This document shows, piece by piece, positions 46,351 to 57,914 of a DNA stretch of 64,000 bases. The translations under genes were made by a program, and so were the position numbers. Where the stretch lies: positions 744,501 to 808,500 of the forward strand of contig JBBDHG010000112.1 in assembly GCA_037951165.1 (NCBI GenBank), read 5' to 3'. Position 1 is the first letter of the stretch. Every line of letters begins with the position of its first letter. This DNA comes from Lophius americanus (taxonomy: Eukaryota; Chordata; Actinopteri; Lophiiformes; Lophiidae). The notes beneath the pieces are model-generated. The model was not told the DNA's origin. It was given only the letters and a program-made list of their open reading frames with translations, and made no database searches.

Positions 46351-49300
46351 CTGTGGGAGAAATGTCATTATGAACTGTATGTGAATATGAGGGTCATGTT
46401 TGTATGGTCCACCTTCTTTATTTCCCCCTATTTGTTTGAAAATGTTGTTGGATTCTTTTTGAGACAAACCAGGAGATCATTTTTATTTAGTGACCCCTGA
46501 AAAGAAAGATTTGTAAATAGCATGACCCAATGCTTAAAGTTAATTTCTGTTTAAAAATATGATGTTTTTCTCAAGTTCCTGTGATAATCCACAGAATTGG
46601 GGAAATTTGGGAAAGGTCGATAGAAGACTTCCAATGCAAGAGCAAGCTTTATCTCCAAAAGTTTACGAGCTATGATGTGTAAGCTGTTGGTCTGATTTAT
46701 TAAATGCGATGCTGGTGGATCAACCCGAGAAGATCTATCTTTTATACATTGTGTCTTTTGTGTTTAATAGTTCATATTTTACCCACTGGGGAAGCTTTCT
46801 TTTTTTCTTTTTCTTTTTTTAAAAAAAACAACAAGCTTTTCCGGATATAACTTCCTAACCGTTGATTCAATTTAGTCCAAATTTAGTTCATATGAAATGA
46901 CTTGAGGTGATCTATTTTGTTTATCTTATATTTTCCTCTAATAGATAATATTTAATTTTGGGGAACTAAAAACACTGTGGACATTAACTTTACTTTTAAT
47001 TTGAGTATTTCAATACGGGGGATTGCTTGTACAATGCAGGGGATTGGGGACTTTTACAGGGATACACCCTTGCTATCAGGGATGACACCATAGGCTAAGT
47101 GTATTGATCATTTTCATTGCTGGATACTGTAAGTTTTCTAACCACTTGTTATCGTGTGACAGATCTTTAATAATTAGGCCAAAGGATAAAACTTAATTTT
47201 GAAGTTATGGCATGTACCAACTCTAAGTGCCTGTCAGCATCGTTGTAACAGTTGGAGACACACATTCTTCTTGCAAAACTATTTGCAATACAATTCCCTC
47301 AGGACGGACAAGCCAGAGGTTAGTGTGTCTATGTCCTACTCGAGAGCAACCACATTTGGAACCAGACCAAGTCTGAAGGTTACCTGTCTTCATGTGATCT
47401 GATTGTATAATTATTACTTATTACAACTACTCTAATATATTAAGTAATCCCTCAACACAAGAAAAAAAATCTCTCTGGACAGAGGTAGCCTAAGGTGAAA
47501 TAACCAACTCATACATAATCTCTGAAATAATATCAGAGGGGCTCGGTGATGGTGACGTGTTTGGATAGACTCCTGTGTGTCCAGGGATGTTGTCCACCTT
47601 CATACCTGAACTCGGACCTCTGGGAGGTTTACTTTCATGGCGAGCTCTTCTCGGCTGTACACATCTGGGTAGTGAGACTTCTCAAAGGCACGCTCCAGCT
47701 CATGCAGTTGGTAGGTGGTGAAGGTGGTGCGGTTGCGTCTGTGTTTTTTCTTGGGCTGATCATCCTTGCATGGATCTGGAGATTTGCCATCATCGCTGTC
47801 CACACTCTTCCTCAGCTCACACAGTCCCTCCTCACACTTGTTTGTGAATAAGCCAGTATCTGTTCAGCACAGAGGAAAATAAATCAGGATATTTCTTTTA
47901 TGTGCACTATTTCTTTTATTGTTTTTGTTTTAAAGTTGTGATTAATAAAACATTTTACAAATCTTAAAGCAAGTGGTAAGGTGAAGTGAAGAATGTGATG
48001 CTTATTTTCCACGGGAGCAGGCATCAGTTTGTAAAATGTAACAATAGGCTACTGTAGGTCAGTGAAGAAAGCATTCCCCTGAACTTCAATGAAGCTTGAA
48101 ACATTCCTAATCGGATTTAGACCCAGTGTTTATCTTCTACGTAGGTTATCTGTCCTCTAAAAGATACTTATAAATGTTCTTTTTATGGAATGATTTGATA
48201 ATCACATGATAGTTTCACATTCATTTTTTAACAGTATTTATTCATTATTTAAAGTGGACTGAAAAATAACCTTTGGCAAAATCTCACAAAAAAAGAACAC
48301 ACAGTTATTATAATTAAAGCAGCTGCCTCAGAAATAAAGTTTTGCTGTCACCATATTTGTTCAACACTAAAGTGATTAACTGGCAACAAACACCATTTTA
48401 TTGTTTAATGCGGTTAAGAGAAGAGTCGGAGATCACTATAACCGGCTAATACGTTAATAAACAAAGTCAAATGATGACAATCCAGCAACAAGATAAGTCA
48501 CTCTTATACCAAAATATTTAATAGATAAGTTAGGTGTGACCATACACCATTCAATTCAATTCAATTGCCAATCACAGGAAGTTGGTTAAATTCCACTTCC
48601 TATTGAAAAACTGCATGTGCAAAGTTTGCATCTAATCCAAAATTCTAATCCAAATTTGTATCTAATTCCAAAGACTCAACTATTTAGTTCCGATTTTGCC
48701 CCAAAGATGCTCAGGCTATAATTCAGACTTCAGCATGAAATAGTTAATATAAATAAAATAAAGTCTATCAGTTCTAACAAAAATAAACTTGATGACGATA
48801 GCGCAGAAAGCATTACAAGCAAATTGCCACATAAATTCTCTGCATTCACGTGAAATGGTCACAAATCCAATCAGGACCACTGACAGTGATTCAAATCTGA
48901 TTTGAAAAGATACACATTAATAGAGTTTTTTTTTTTTTAAGAATCAGAATGTGAATGATGCTTTAAGAATGATGAAGGATTAAATTTGTTGATGTTTGTT
49001 AAGCCAATATTGCATGCCTAACATTTTATTGCATAGTGTTTCCATAATAATAACAATAACAATAGTAATATATTATCAATGTTTTTTCTTAGAATGGGGC
49101 TTTTACTTTGACAGGCTAAAAACCAGTTCACATGACCAGGATTAAAATAAAAAAGGATAAAATATTGTATAGGTGCATGCAACTATCTTATTACAATGTT
49201 ATGATTTCCATTAATTCATTAATTAATTCAATTAACCAGAACCACTTCTTCTATTCATGGTTGCAGAGGGGCAGGAGCCTATTCCAGTTGAGGGTTGGTA

Positions 49301-51482
49301 TACCTCGGAAAAGTCACCAGTATCACCATACATTCCAAATATCAAAATAAAATTATATTAATCTAATTGTGTAAATATTCAGGTATACATTTAACCAAGT
49401 ATAATCTTGAATTGTTTTGTCTGGACTTCAATAAAACAATGTTTTTACAGACAAATTTGGTTTTAATGTTAACAACTAATATTTATTTTTAAGTGTTCAA
49501 ATATTTCAATTAGGGAAAGCAATTTAAAGCCTTAAAACTCTTTAAACAATCCATGCATTAGACGGTTAGGCGCCAATGATTTGAAATCTAGTTTTCCTGA
49601 TTATTGCACATCACAGTTTAGAGTGTATTAAGGTTTTCCATACATTAATAATCAGTAGATATTGCCGCTCCACCTGTAACTACATCAGTAATAAAACTGA
49701 TCCAAATATAAATATATGCATTTTCATTGTGGTCTTTCAACAGAAAAATGGGAGCGAAGGCAAAGTCATAGCAGGATTTTTAGGGGTTCATTTATCCACC
49801 TCTCATTAAATTGCTGTGACAAAGGCCAGGCTCTGACAAAGCCAGAGGTCAGGTCTGGTTCAGTGACCAGCTCTTGGTCTGTCAGACCATAACAGTTGCT
49901 TGTGTGATGGCTGGCCGATGTTTATCAGCCACCAGAACATCTCAGCAAAAGAGAGAGAGAGGGAGGGAGGAGGGCACTGACACCAAACAGAAGTTTCTAA
50001 TTCAGGGGGAACTGGGCCAACTTGACAGAAGAGTTAGTTACAAAAGAGTGATGTCATTGTGTTAATGTGCGTTAATAAGAGAAACTACCCTACCCTTCCC
50101 TACTGGATTCTGTGACTGAATCTGAATAATTTGTAATTGTATTTTTATGACCAACATGGTGTGTCTGCCATAAATTCACCATTAACCTGCCAGATTCTGC
50201 ATATGGAAATTGTTTGAGATTAAATTTAATGATCGACATTGATTGTTAGACAAAATGATGACGGTGGAATGCAGCCAAATCTAATCTGCACAGATGAGAC
50301 TAGTAGATTATGAGAATTGCACAAGGGGATGTTGTTGTTGGGTTTGAAGATGGAAACCCTTCACCACCTTGTTTTGTGAACAATTTCTCAATCTCAGCTC
50401 GCACAGTTAATGCAACAGGCTCTCTGTGGCAACAGTGTGTAAGACAGTGCACTGTGATCTACATGTAATAATAATCATAATACATTTTATTTATAACGCA
50501 ATTTACATTTGGATCAAATCTCAAAGTCCAATGTAAGGAGCTCTGGGTTTTGTTTGAAAGTTTAAATGATGAAATAAAAGAAAAAAGTGTGTTTTTAGGA
50601 ACCTGTCTCTTCATTTCCCAGTGTTGAACACTTGATAAAGTGTTAATGATACTCTGTTGTTTGGTCAATGGAATCTTTATTATAGTAATTGTTACTTTTA
50701 ATCTCAAATGCGTATAGTGCAAATTTATCAAGATACCAAGAAATATTCTGCTATTTTCTTTGTTGTTTCAGTTAAAACGGTTATTAAATAAATAATAACC
50801 GTTGTAATGTTAACTGAATTAAATAAATTCGGCTATCATTACAACTTTGCGAGATCGTCGTAAGATCACAGTTTCATACTTCATGCTAACTCTCTGTTGG
50901 TGAGCAGGTAACTTTATGGTACTACAAGACTTATTATGTTTGCTTGGGAACATTATTATCCCATCAATTATTTCTCATCTTATTCCAATCTGAAACATAG
51001 CCATATCCAAAGCTAAAGGTGCCGCTGTATATTTGTTGAGGCTGTATACTTAACAAACTTTAAAACAACATCTGCATTGATGAAAATAACTAAACCTAAC
51101 AGCCAGAAACAAAAAAATTACTTTTGATTTGCAACGATAGGGACCAGTGTTCCCACCATCAGCAGCTCCACTCACCATGGTACTGTTGCTGCTCTGTGCC
51201 ACCATTTCTCAAAGAGGAGAGGTGCCCGCTGTAGGTTGGGTGTGATGGGGGTTCCTGCTGCTTCCCAGGTTCTGCCAGGCTATCTATGTCCACTTTGTGG
51301 GGTGATGGGGCTCCAGCAGGGCTGAGCAGGCCCTGCTGGTCTTTACTGAAGCCTAGAATGACATCAATGCTGTGGACACTTCCCCCTGCAGCAATGCCCC
51401 CACCTTTCCCCATTTCATGGAAGTTGCTGGGTGAGAGGCAGCTGTCATCCACCATGCTCATGGTATCCAGTGATAAATGCAT
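45856..51482 (-). CDS. rx2: rx (Rax family) retinal homeobox transcription factor, rx1/rx2-type
   Basis: Rx proteins specify the eye field and later act in retinal stem cells and photoreceptors. Three exons, 51482-51176, 47859-47606 and 46350-45856, join in phase (CAT G|AT; VQ|VW) to 351 residues. Residues 37-45 are HSIDVILGF, the eh1-type octapeptide; a paired-like homeodomain spans about 142-201 with RRNRTTFTTYQLHELERAFE and WFQNRRAKWRR (Gln at position 50); the C-terminus carries the OAR motif RSSSIAVLRMKAKEHI and ends DKTWQPM. The start MHLSLDTMSMVDDSCLSPSN and the end match fish Rx2/Rx1 as I remember them; rx3 is less similar. The symbol is my best choice, with rx1 not excluded. Oddity: an extended His-Pro/His-Ser run before the OAR. 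It stands alone, with gene-poor flanks. Confidence 0.93.
46031..46080 (-). repeat. rx2: coding hexanucleotide repeat (His-Pro/His-Ser run) in rx
   Basis: A CATCCT/CATTCT-type hexamer repeats about eight times within the coding frame, giving HPHPHSHSHPHPHPHPS. In the rx1/rx2-type proteins I remember, this place holds a short Pro/Gly/Met-rich linker, so it looks like a lineage-specific microsatellite expansion. The frame is preserved on both sides. Confidence 0.9.
46351..47605. other. rx intron 2
   Basis: A 1.26-kb intron splitting the homeodomain. Apart from the minus-strand repeat fragment at 46840-46905, nothing is recognisable. Confidence 0.75.
46840..46905 (-). repeat. fragment of unnamed repeat shared with 54190-54565
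   Basis: The minus strand reads '...tgaactaaatttggactaaattgaatcaa' then 'cggttaggaagttatatccgg'. The tandem elements at 54 kb have 'taccaaatgtggactaaatc agaggaacggttaggaagg'. The shared blocks are too long and ordered to be chance. Confidence 0.6.
47606..47859 (-). CDS. rx2: rx exon 2: homeodomain helices 1-2
   Basis: It encodes DTGLFTNKCEEGLCELRKS, an acidic SDDGKSPDPCKDDQP stretch, the KKKHRRNR basic arm and homeodomain residues 1-46, ending NLPEVRVQ. Confidence 0.95.
49222..49310 (-). repeat. fish interspersed repeat, copy 4 (degenerate)
   Basis: 'attcatggttgcagaggggc aggagcctattccagttgag' matches the same terminal block as the copy at 42513-42622 with more mismatches. Confidence 0.55.
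50465..50541 (-). mobile_element. L2-like LINE 3' tail, isolated copy
   Basis: The plus strand has 'aataataatcataatacatt' then 'ttataacgcaatttacatttggatcaaatctcaaag', nearly identical to the 3' UTR of the LINE at 62101-62200 in the same orientation. It is a severely 5'-truncated insertion in rx intron 1. Confidence 0.8.
51176..51482 (-). CDS. rx2: rx exon 1: N-terminus with octapeptide
   Basis: The ATG at 51482 opens MHLSLDTMSMVDDSCLSPSN and the HSIDVILGF octapeptide. The exon ends QQQYH plus the first base of Asp at the GTGAGT donor. The rest of the exon is Gly/Ser/Pro-rich and poorly conserved. Confidence 0.95.
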
Positions 51483-52679
51483 TTGAGCGTCTGCTACCTG
51501 TGATCCTAAGAAAGGGGTTTACAATAAGTGAAGAGTTAAAGGCACAGAAGTGAATGAGAACTCACCTGGTTACCTTAAATGCCTGTCCTCTCTCCTAAAC
51601 CTGCTAATCTTCTGCAGGGACTGGGAGTCTATCCCTTCTATCTGAAATCTACATACTCAAGGATGAGCTGATTGATGGTTTGGGCACACAAGTTACTCTA
51701 AATCCATGCTTTAGACTGCTTTACATGGATGATTAACAACATCCGTCCTACAGTGTCGTATACCAGCGTTAATTTAAAATCATTACATTTATTACATTAT
51801 TATTACACATGTCAAAACAGGCTTAGCACTGTGTGTGGGTCAAAGTCACACTATTACAATTATTATTCAAGTGACGATGTTGATTCCGATTACAATTAGT
51901 TAAGATTTTAACTGTAACAAGGATTCAATATTTTCAGAGATTAGCTGAGATTTGCAGGATTCTATGCCGCAAATCCTTCACAAGTCAGATGAAGACTTAA
52001 AATGCTTAATAAACAAAGGTCTTTGGGTAACATTAACAAAAAAAATACTTTTAGCTAAATCTATAACATCCAGTACTTAAAACTGATGTTTATTAGTATA
52101 GTCTCTAATCAATTAAAAATCAGTTAAGCGAGTTAACTGAACTGTGCAAAGTTGATTCTTCTTGATTTTTTTTTTTTATATATCATTTTGTGTTTTTGTA
52201 CACAATAAATGCTTCCATACAAATAAACATGTAGGAAAAAAGCACATTAACAGGTGCTCACAGAGGATGAGAAATGAGTGTGTGAAACTCGTTTCTTCAA
52301 TAAATCGCTCGATTTAAATAATAAGCACACACCTCCAGTATCAGCCAGTTGCGTGTGATAAGTAAAATAGTTAGAAGTATATTTCACTGTCACTGAAATA
52401 TATGACAGCCATAAAGTAAGACAGCTCACCTTTTGGAAAGAAAAATGAAGAAGTGTTAACTTTTGCTGATGCCAGTGCTCTACCTGTCCCTCCAAGAAGT
52501 TCACCTTCCAACTTCACTCTTCCCAGATCCACAAAGAACAATCCCTCAGCCAGCTGTGAGCACCTTACATTTCTCCCTCAATTATTTCTTTCTGCAGCAA
52601 ACAGTCCTGGGAGAGACGCTACAGCTGAGTACAAACTGACCCTGGAGCTCAGAGACAGAGAGGAAAAGAAGAAAGACAA
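51483..52679 (-). other. rx 5' flank / 5' UTR
   Basis: Sequence between the rx ATG and a GC-rich upstream block. It is AT-rich with no TATA box that I can assign; an acceptor-like CTTTCTTAG lies 27-35 nt upstream of the ATG and could indicate a 5' UTR intron. Open frames here are not protein-like. Confidence 0.4.
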
Positions 52680-52830
52680 TGGGGGGAGAGGTGGACAAAG
52701 CTGAGGGGGCGAGGTGAAACGGGGGATTAGGAGAGGACTCCTTCCCCTTTAAGAGTGATTGGCAGCTGTTTGCAGCTCAAGTAATTGTTTTAAATGTCAC
52801 TTCCACTCATCCCTACAACAGGAGGTCCAG
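52680..52830 (-). promoter_or_regulatory. candidate rx upstream control element (Otx-Sox type)
   Basis: About 1.2-1.3 kb upstream of the rx ATG a GC-rich block contains GGATTA (52724-52729; complement TAATCC, the Otx core), 'ggacaaagc', a CCAAT box on the gene strand (ATTGG, 52759-52763 region), two CAGCT E-box-like cores and GTAATTGTT (52781-52789; complement AACAAT, the Sox core). In frogs and mice an Rx upstream element is known to be driven by Otx2 and Sox2 together. Whether this is its fish equivalent is inference. Confidence 0.45.
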
Positions 52831-52990
52831 ATTGGACCTCCTGACTTTGTTTGAGAAATTGATTGTTTGAAAGACAAAAGACGCAATGAAAGTTTTGCTG
52901 AGCTCTTCCAGCACCTCCATCATGTTGAAGCACATGCAAAAAGGAAAATTGAAGTGATATCCTGTAAAGTCTAATATATAAATGTCAAAT

Positions 52991-53028
52991 ATATAATTGT
53001 ATATATATATATATATATATACAATTAT
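52991..53028. repeat. AT-rich palindromic microsatellite
   Basis: 'ataattgta' + (TA)n + 'tacaattat' is self-complementary over about 36 bp. It is a simple repeat in the rx upstream flank. Confidence 0.85.
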
Positions 53029-54055
53029 CTATGGGTCATATATGGGTATACAATTATATATAGGTCACATGACCTATTCATATGTTACTAAAAATACTAA
53101 AACATTTTATTTACATCTCATCAAAAAAAGATTAGTTTATTCACCCTAAAAACATGTTATTAAAAGTAGGGTTTTATTACATTTCCCAAACACATCTATT
53201 TTCATGTCGTCCGTCTGTGTTAAACTTTTCTTTAATCTGACAACATAGTACAAGGACAAATATTTAAAAAGAAATGTAATACTAGTAAAATTAGTAAAAT
53301 TCATATGTGCTTATTAAACAGCAAGATATTAAAACCAAATTTTCTGGAATATCTGAAAGAGAAATTACCCAAATCCGTAATTTAATAATCAGAATTTACA
53401 ATTAATTGCAATGCTTTCATCAGTTTGATTTGTAAATAAATAAGGTTTTACAACTGTAATGCATGATGACAATTCTTCATGGCTGGGAAAGACACAACCT
53501 ACTATAGTAAAAAAAAAAGTTAATTAAGTGTTCTTGAAGAAACCTCCATTACATTGGTTTCTGATGACACTGAAGAACCGATACTCATCTGGCAGAGGGG
53601 AAGGTGATGCAAGAGGAAATTGGACAAAATTATGTGAGTGGCTGAAATTTCAGAGCAGCGAGGTCAGTTTGGAAATATAGTTACAGTTTCGGAGGTGAAG
53701 TGTTTCTTCAAGGCTTTCACTGAGAATCACTTAGACTTAACACTATTTTATGTGCTGAGATGACACGATAATACGTTGAAAATACACTGACTATAAAACG
53801 CTGAAATCCCCCAAAAAATCAAAAAAATCAAAAAGATGTGGAATACGTCACAAAAAAGTAATCCACATGTATCTAGTGAAGTGATTGTACTGCCTTCATC
53901 CATTTTCTGAAAAAAGCCTCCACTTTATTCACAATCTATCCAACTTAAATCAAAACTCATCATCGGACAGTAAGGGTATATCCCAAAAAATAGAAAACAT
54001 GCCGAGCAATATCAACTATTGTTTTTCAAATATAACATAAACATTATATATATAT
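53029..54055. other. rx upstream intergenic DNA
   Basis: AT-rich, with no gene, RNA or repeat that I can support. Confidence 0.5.
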
Positions 54056-54180
54056 TTATATTATTATTATTATTCCTTTTTTTTATTGATGCTTTTATCT
54101 GCTTTTACCTTGTAGCACCTTGAGATTTGATCCAAATGTAAAGTGCGTTTTAAATTAAATGTACTATTATTATTATGATT
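54056..54180 (+). mobile_element. L2-like LINE 3' tail, isolated copy
   Basis: 'gcttttatctgcttttacct' + 'tgtagcaccttgagatttga' + 'tccaaatgtaaagtgcg' is the reverse complement of the tail at 62101-62215, with TAT/TTA repeats on each side. The orientation is opposite to the copies at 50465 and 62101. Confidence 0.8.
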
Positions 54181-54189
54181 ATAAGCAAG

Positions 54190-54565
54190 ATATATATCCT
54201 CAGGTCATGTGTACCAAATGTGGACTAAATCAGAGGAACGGTTAGGAAGGTCTGCTGGAAAAGCTGTGTTTCTTGTGAAAAAAAAAAAAAGAAGCCCCCT
54301 AGTGAGTAAAAATGTGGACCTTGAGAGTAAAATCTGATATACTATATCTCCTCCGGTCAATTCATGTGTACCAAATTTGGACTAAATCGGGCCAAAGGGA
54401 GAGAAATAAGGGGCCGGAGACTTTTGGAGATAAAAAATCCCCTAGTATCTGAAATATACAAACGACCTTTCCAAAAATCAAATCGGTTCTTCTTGGCTTT
54501 AATGCCTACATGGGTATACGATTGGAAAATGAACCATGCAACGGTTTTAGAGTTATAGGGTTAAA
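54190..54565 (+). repeat. unnamed repeat in imperfect tandem (about 150-bp unit)
   Basis: 'catgtgtaccaaatgtggac' at 54206 recurs as 'catgtgtaccaaatttggac' at 54363 (157 bp apart), preceded each time by 'tatatcctc(a/c)ggtca' or a close variant and followed by 'cccctagt'. A related fragment lies in rx intron 2 (46840-46905, opposite strand). There is no protein code; the class is unknown to me. Confidence 0.65.
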
Positions 54566-56205
54566 ACGAAGGATCTGTGACGGAAGCAGCACTGGTGATG
54601 ACAATACAATAATATCCTTGACTTTTTCGGTGACATAATAATATTTTCCAAATACACATATTTGATTTTCTTTCTTTCTTAAAATCAATTACCAACAAGA
54701 AATGCAGTGCAAGGAAAATCCAAGAAACAACCAAAGAAATGTTAGTAATACCACAAACATCATTAAAGTACAGTCAAATATTTAAGGCCAACGCCTGTAG
54801 TCTTATGTTTGCAGTACAAGTAGATGGGCCAAATAAGATATTTACCTGATATCAGTGGTTACTGCCTTTGTTCATTAACATTAATGAAATTATTATGTGT
54901 TTACATTTGGTGACCTGTGTCCTTCTTAGCAATAATTCAAATGGACCAATCGTCAGTTCTTATTAAATCTTTTGTGGCACAGAAATTGTGCAGATGTAGA
55001 GCCAGAGAATGCTACAGAGTCACCACAGGTAGTATGAATGTTTCCTTTTGAAGTCATTATCCTTTATGTCATCCAAGTTCACTTACCTTTCAAATGCTAC
55101 AGGTTACAACGAGACTGCGGCAACTTCAGAAGAAGCCAGCAAACGTTGTATATCATCCCGGGCCCAAACCTGTGTGTTCAAAAGTGTTTTCACTGCCTGT
55201 CGAATTTAAAATGTGTGCGCCAGACTACAGGCATGTATGTCTAAGGGGAATATAGCAGTAAGTGTTACTTAGAAAATGGTTATTGTAAACCAAATAGGAG
55301 AAAATAAATACAATCAAATATAATTTATTTTGTCATTGATTGTCACGCTTCCTTTTTCATGGTTGTCACTTGGTAGCATTTTACATAGTAAGCAAAAAAG
55401 TAGGAGGGAAGGTAGAAGGATTACTCCAGAAGAATCCACTGGTCCACGTCTTCCAGCAGTGAAATGATCCTGCAGTTATTTGATTGAATAATCTTTTAAC
55501 AGAATATTTCTGCGAGCTCCATGAGGTTACAGCCTTTTATGCTGCCCACCTCTAGACATGTTACAATTCGGCTGTGGAGAGTGGTTTGTTCCTCCATAGT
55601 TCCTCCTCCATAGTTGTTAGGAGAATTTCCTTCTTCCCCCAAAGTAGGTTGAACTCATTCATAATTCTCATGTTTCCAAACAAAGGGTGTAGCGCAGTCT
55701 CGGCCTACATATTATGATGGGCAAGATCTTAGTTAGTTTTTTCCCCCTGGCATTTTGTGTAGGCTGTGTACATGCAGCAATTTCAATAATATAATATATA
55801 TCACATCCTTTGTTCAATGAATAAAGATTGCTTGTCTCTTGCCTTTGATTTTGGTTCATGAAATCATGTTTTATATAAAAACAGATGTTTACAACCACAA
55901 GCTTTATTTTCAAATTCTAGTAGATAACAAAAGTTTATGGCTTAATTGATTTATTGAGTGCATATATACATTCTTTATTAGAATGCTTGATAAACTGTTG
56001 GAAAATTATAATGCATCATCTCAACAGTTACAGGTTTCATTTATATTAATTACAGGCTGAAGGTTCTTAGATTAGTTACTTGTTGATGCTTGTATATTAA
56101 TATGTGTTTTACTATAGTTAAGATTTTGCATTTGTGTGTGAGCATGTGTATGAGTGTTTGCATGTGTGTGTTTGTGTATTTGTTTGTCTTTGAAAATTTA
56201 TGAGT
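54566..56205. other. rx upstream intergenic DNA
   Basis: AT-rich; small open frames (for example 55038-55244) are not recognisable proteins. No repeats were identified with confidence. Confidence 0.5.
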
Positions 56206-56830
56206 CCTTCCTATAACATTATTTTGCTTCAGTAATTCTTCATTCCCATTGGTACAACCAATTGACCGTCACCGCCAACAGGTAATGATAGTCTAAGGTG
56301 GGTTTTTTTTATTCTCTCATGATTTTCCCACCTTTCTGTTCATCCAATGCTTCTCTGTTATCATAATGTAGCTTGGACTGTTTAAGAAGGAGCATTCATC
56401 AAGCTATTTAGTCTCATCAGATGACAATGTAAGTTCCTAATCCTATTAGAGGTAAAAGCAGCTAATGTGTAAACACTCAGTTTACTGAGGATAGTGAAGG
56501 CAAGCGGGGTGAGAGAGGGAGGGAGAAAGAGGTCAGGGGGAAGGACAGTGGCACAAATGGAAATACATTAAGAATGAGGTGGTGCTCTAATAGTGAAAAT
56601 GAATTAAGGGTGATTCTTGCGCAAGAAAAAAAGTCCTGATGTGACTGGCTCCTCTGTTGTCTCCATCGGTTCCTTTAACTGCCAGTCAGTTGGGCAGCCA
56701 CTTTGATGTAATGTCACAATGATGGAAAAAACGGAATAACAACATTCTGCCCCAGATTCGACTGTAATTTGACTGTAATTTTTGGGCGAGGCTTAACACA
56801 GAGACAGCCAATCCAAAGCCTGATGGACTT
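56206..56830. promoter_or_regulatory. candidate distal regulatory block
   Basis: A 600-bp stretch of balanced composition in AT-rich DNA, with CCAATTG/CATTGGT sites, 'cctaatcctattag' (Otx-type TAATCC), 'gtgtaaacactcagtttac' (forkhead-type) and a GA-rich tail. It lies about 5 kb upstream of rx. Composition and motifs only. Confidence 0.25.
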
Positions 56831-57914
56831 AACATCGCACGTCACCAGTCTTTTTAAGTGCAGTGATGGTAATAACACAGAAATAGACTTGCAACCACTT
56901 AAAGGGTAATTTGGTAGGACAGAATGGAGATGTCACGTTTGGATGAAATAAGCAGCAACAAGTAGATAGCTTCTAAGTCAGAGATGAACAACCCAAAATG
57001 CTATTTGAGGATATGACAGGAGGACAGAAGACAAGATCAACCACCTGAAACAGGGGATAAGGTTTTTCTCATGTTATTTTGTTATTTACAATAGCCTATC
57101 ATAGCCGATGTTATTGATTTTATAGGTTATAAATAAAATGTATTATTATTATTTTTTTTTAATTTTTTTTTTTTCTTTAATTCAAATTTTAAAAAAGTAA
57201 TATTGATTGTGATAGGCTGGACCTACCTGAGAAATTTGGTTCTCATGCACCTTTCCCCACGTCACAACTTTAATGTATGACTCGACATATTTCTAAAAAA
57301 AAAAGAGTAGTGTTTTTCTCATTATAATGTGATCTATCAAGATTGTTAAATGAGGAGCAACACATGTTTGATAAGAAAATCTACTGAATAAGATGACTCT
57401 GAGTCACGATCATCAAACAGTGGTAGCTCAACAGTGAGGGATAAGAGGCCAGCAATGAGACCAATAAAAGACAAGAATCGCTACTTGGTTTATGGTTTTG
57501 AATTTACTGGTGATCCATCATGCTATGTCCATGTGCCTGACATGTGGTATGACATTATCAAAACAAGCAATTATTCAGAGCAGATTTAAGAGAAACCTGA
57601 AAATAAGTCATTCGTCATTCAACGGAACGTATTTCATTCGTTTGAAAAGTCAATACAACTGATTAGAGGAAGTCATGATGGAGTGTCCAAAAGTGTCAAA
57701 GAAAGCCTGGCAGGCTAGCCATCGGCTGAGATAGGGGTCGGCTGTAGATGTATGGATACCTGGCATAAAGCTTTGAGCAGACAGCGATGCATGAGAGCAA
57801 CAACAGCAAGAAATAACCGAGGATTTCAAGAAAAAGTCCTTTACATACGTAAAGAGGCCAGAACAGCAATCCAATACCTTCAATAAGTAAATAATAAAAC
57901 AGTCACGCCAACTG
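56831..57914. other. intergenic DNA
   Basis: Nothing recognisable beyond homopolymer-rich stretches (near 57150-57200). Confidence 0.5.

Larger units (their letters stand above)
47860..51175. other. rx intron 1 with possible regulatory content
   Basis: A 3.3-kb intron. It contains a repeat fragment at 49222-49310, an L2-type 3' tail at 50465-50541, and around 49790-49870 two TGACAAAG(G/C)C motifs 17 bp apart (Sox/TCF-type). No exon was seen. First introns of Rx genes are plausible sites for enhancers, but this is inference. Confidence 0.6.

Noticed and set aside
55038..55244. Cys-containing open frame that might be a zinc-finger fragment
   Set aside because: Cysteine spacing does not fit a finger and there is no continuation or splice signal.
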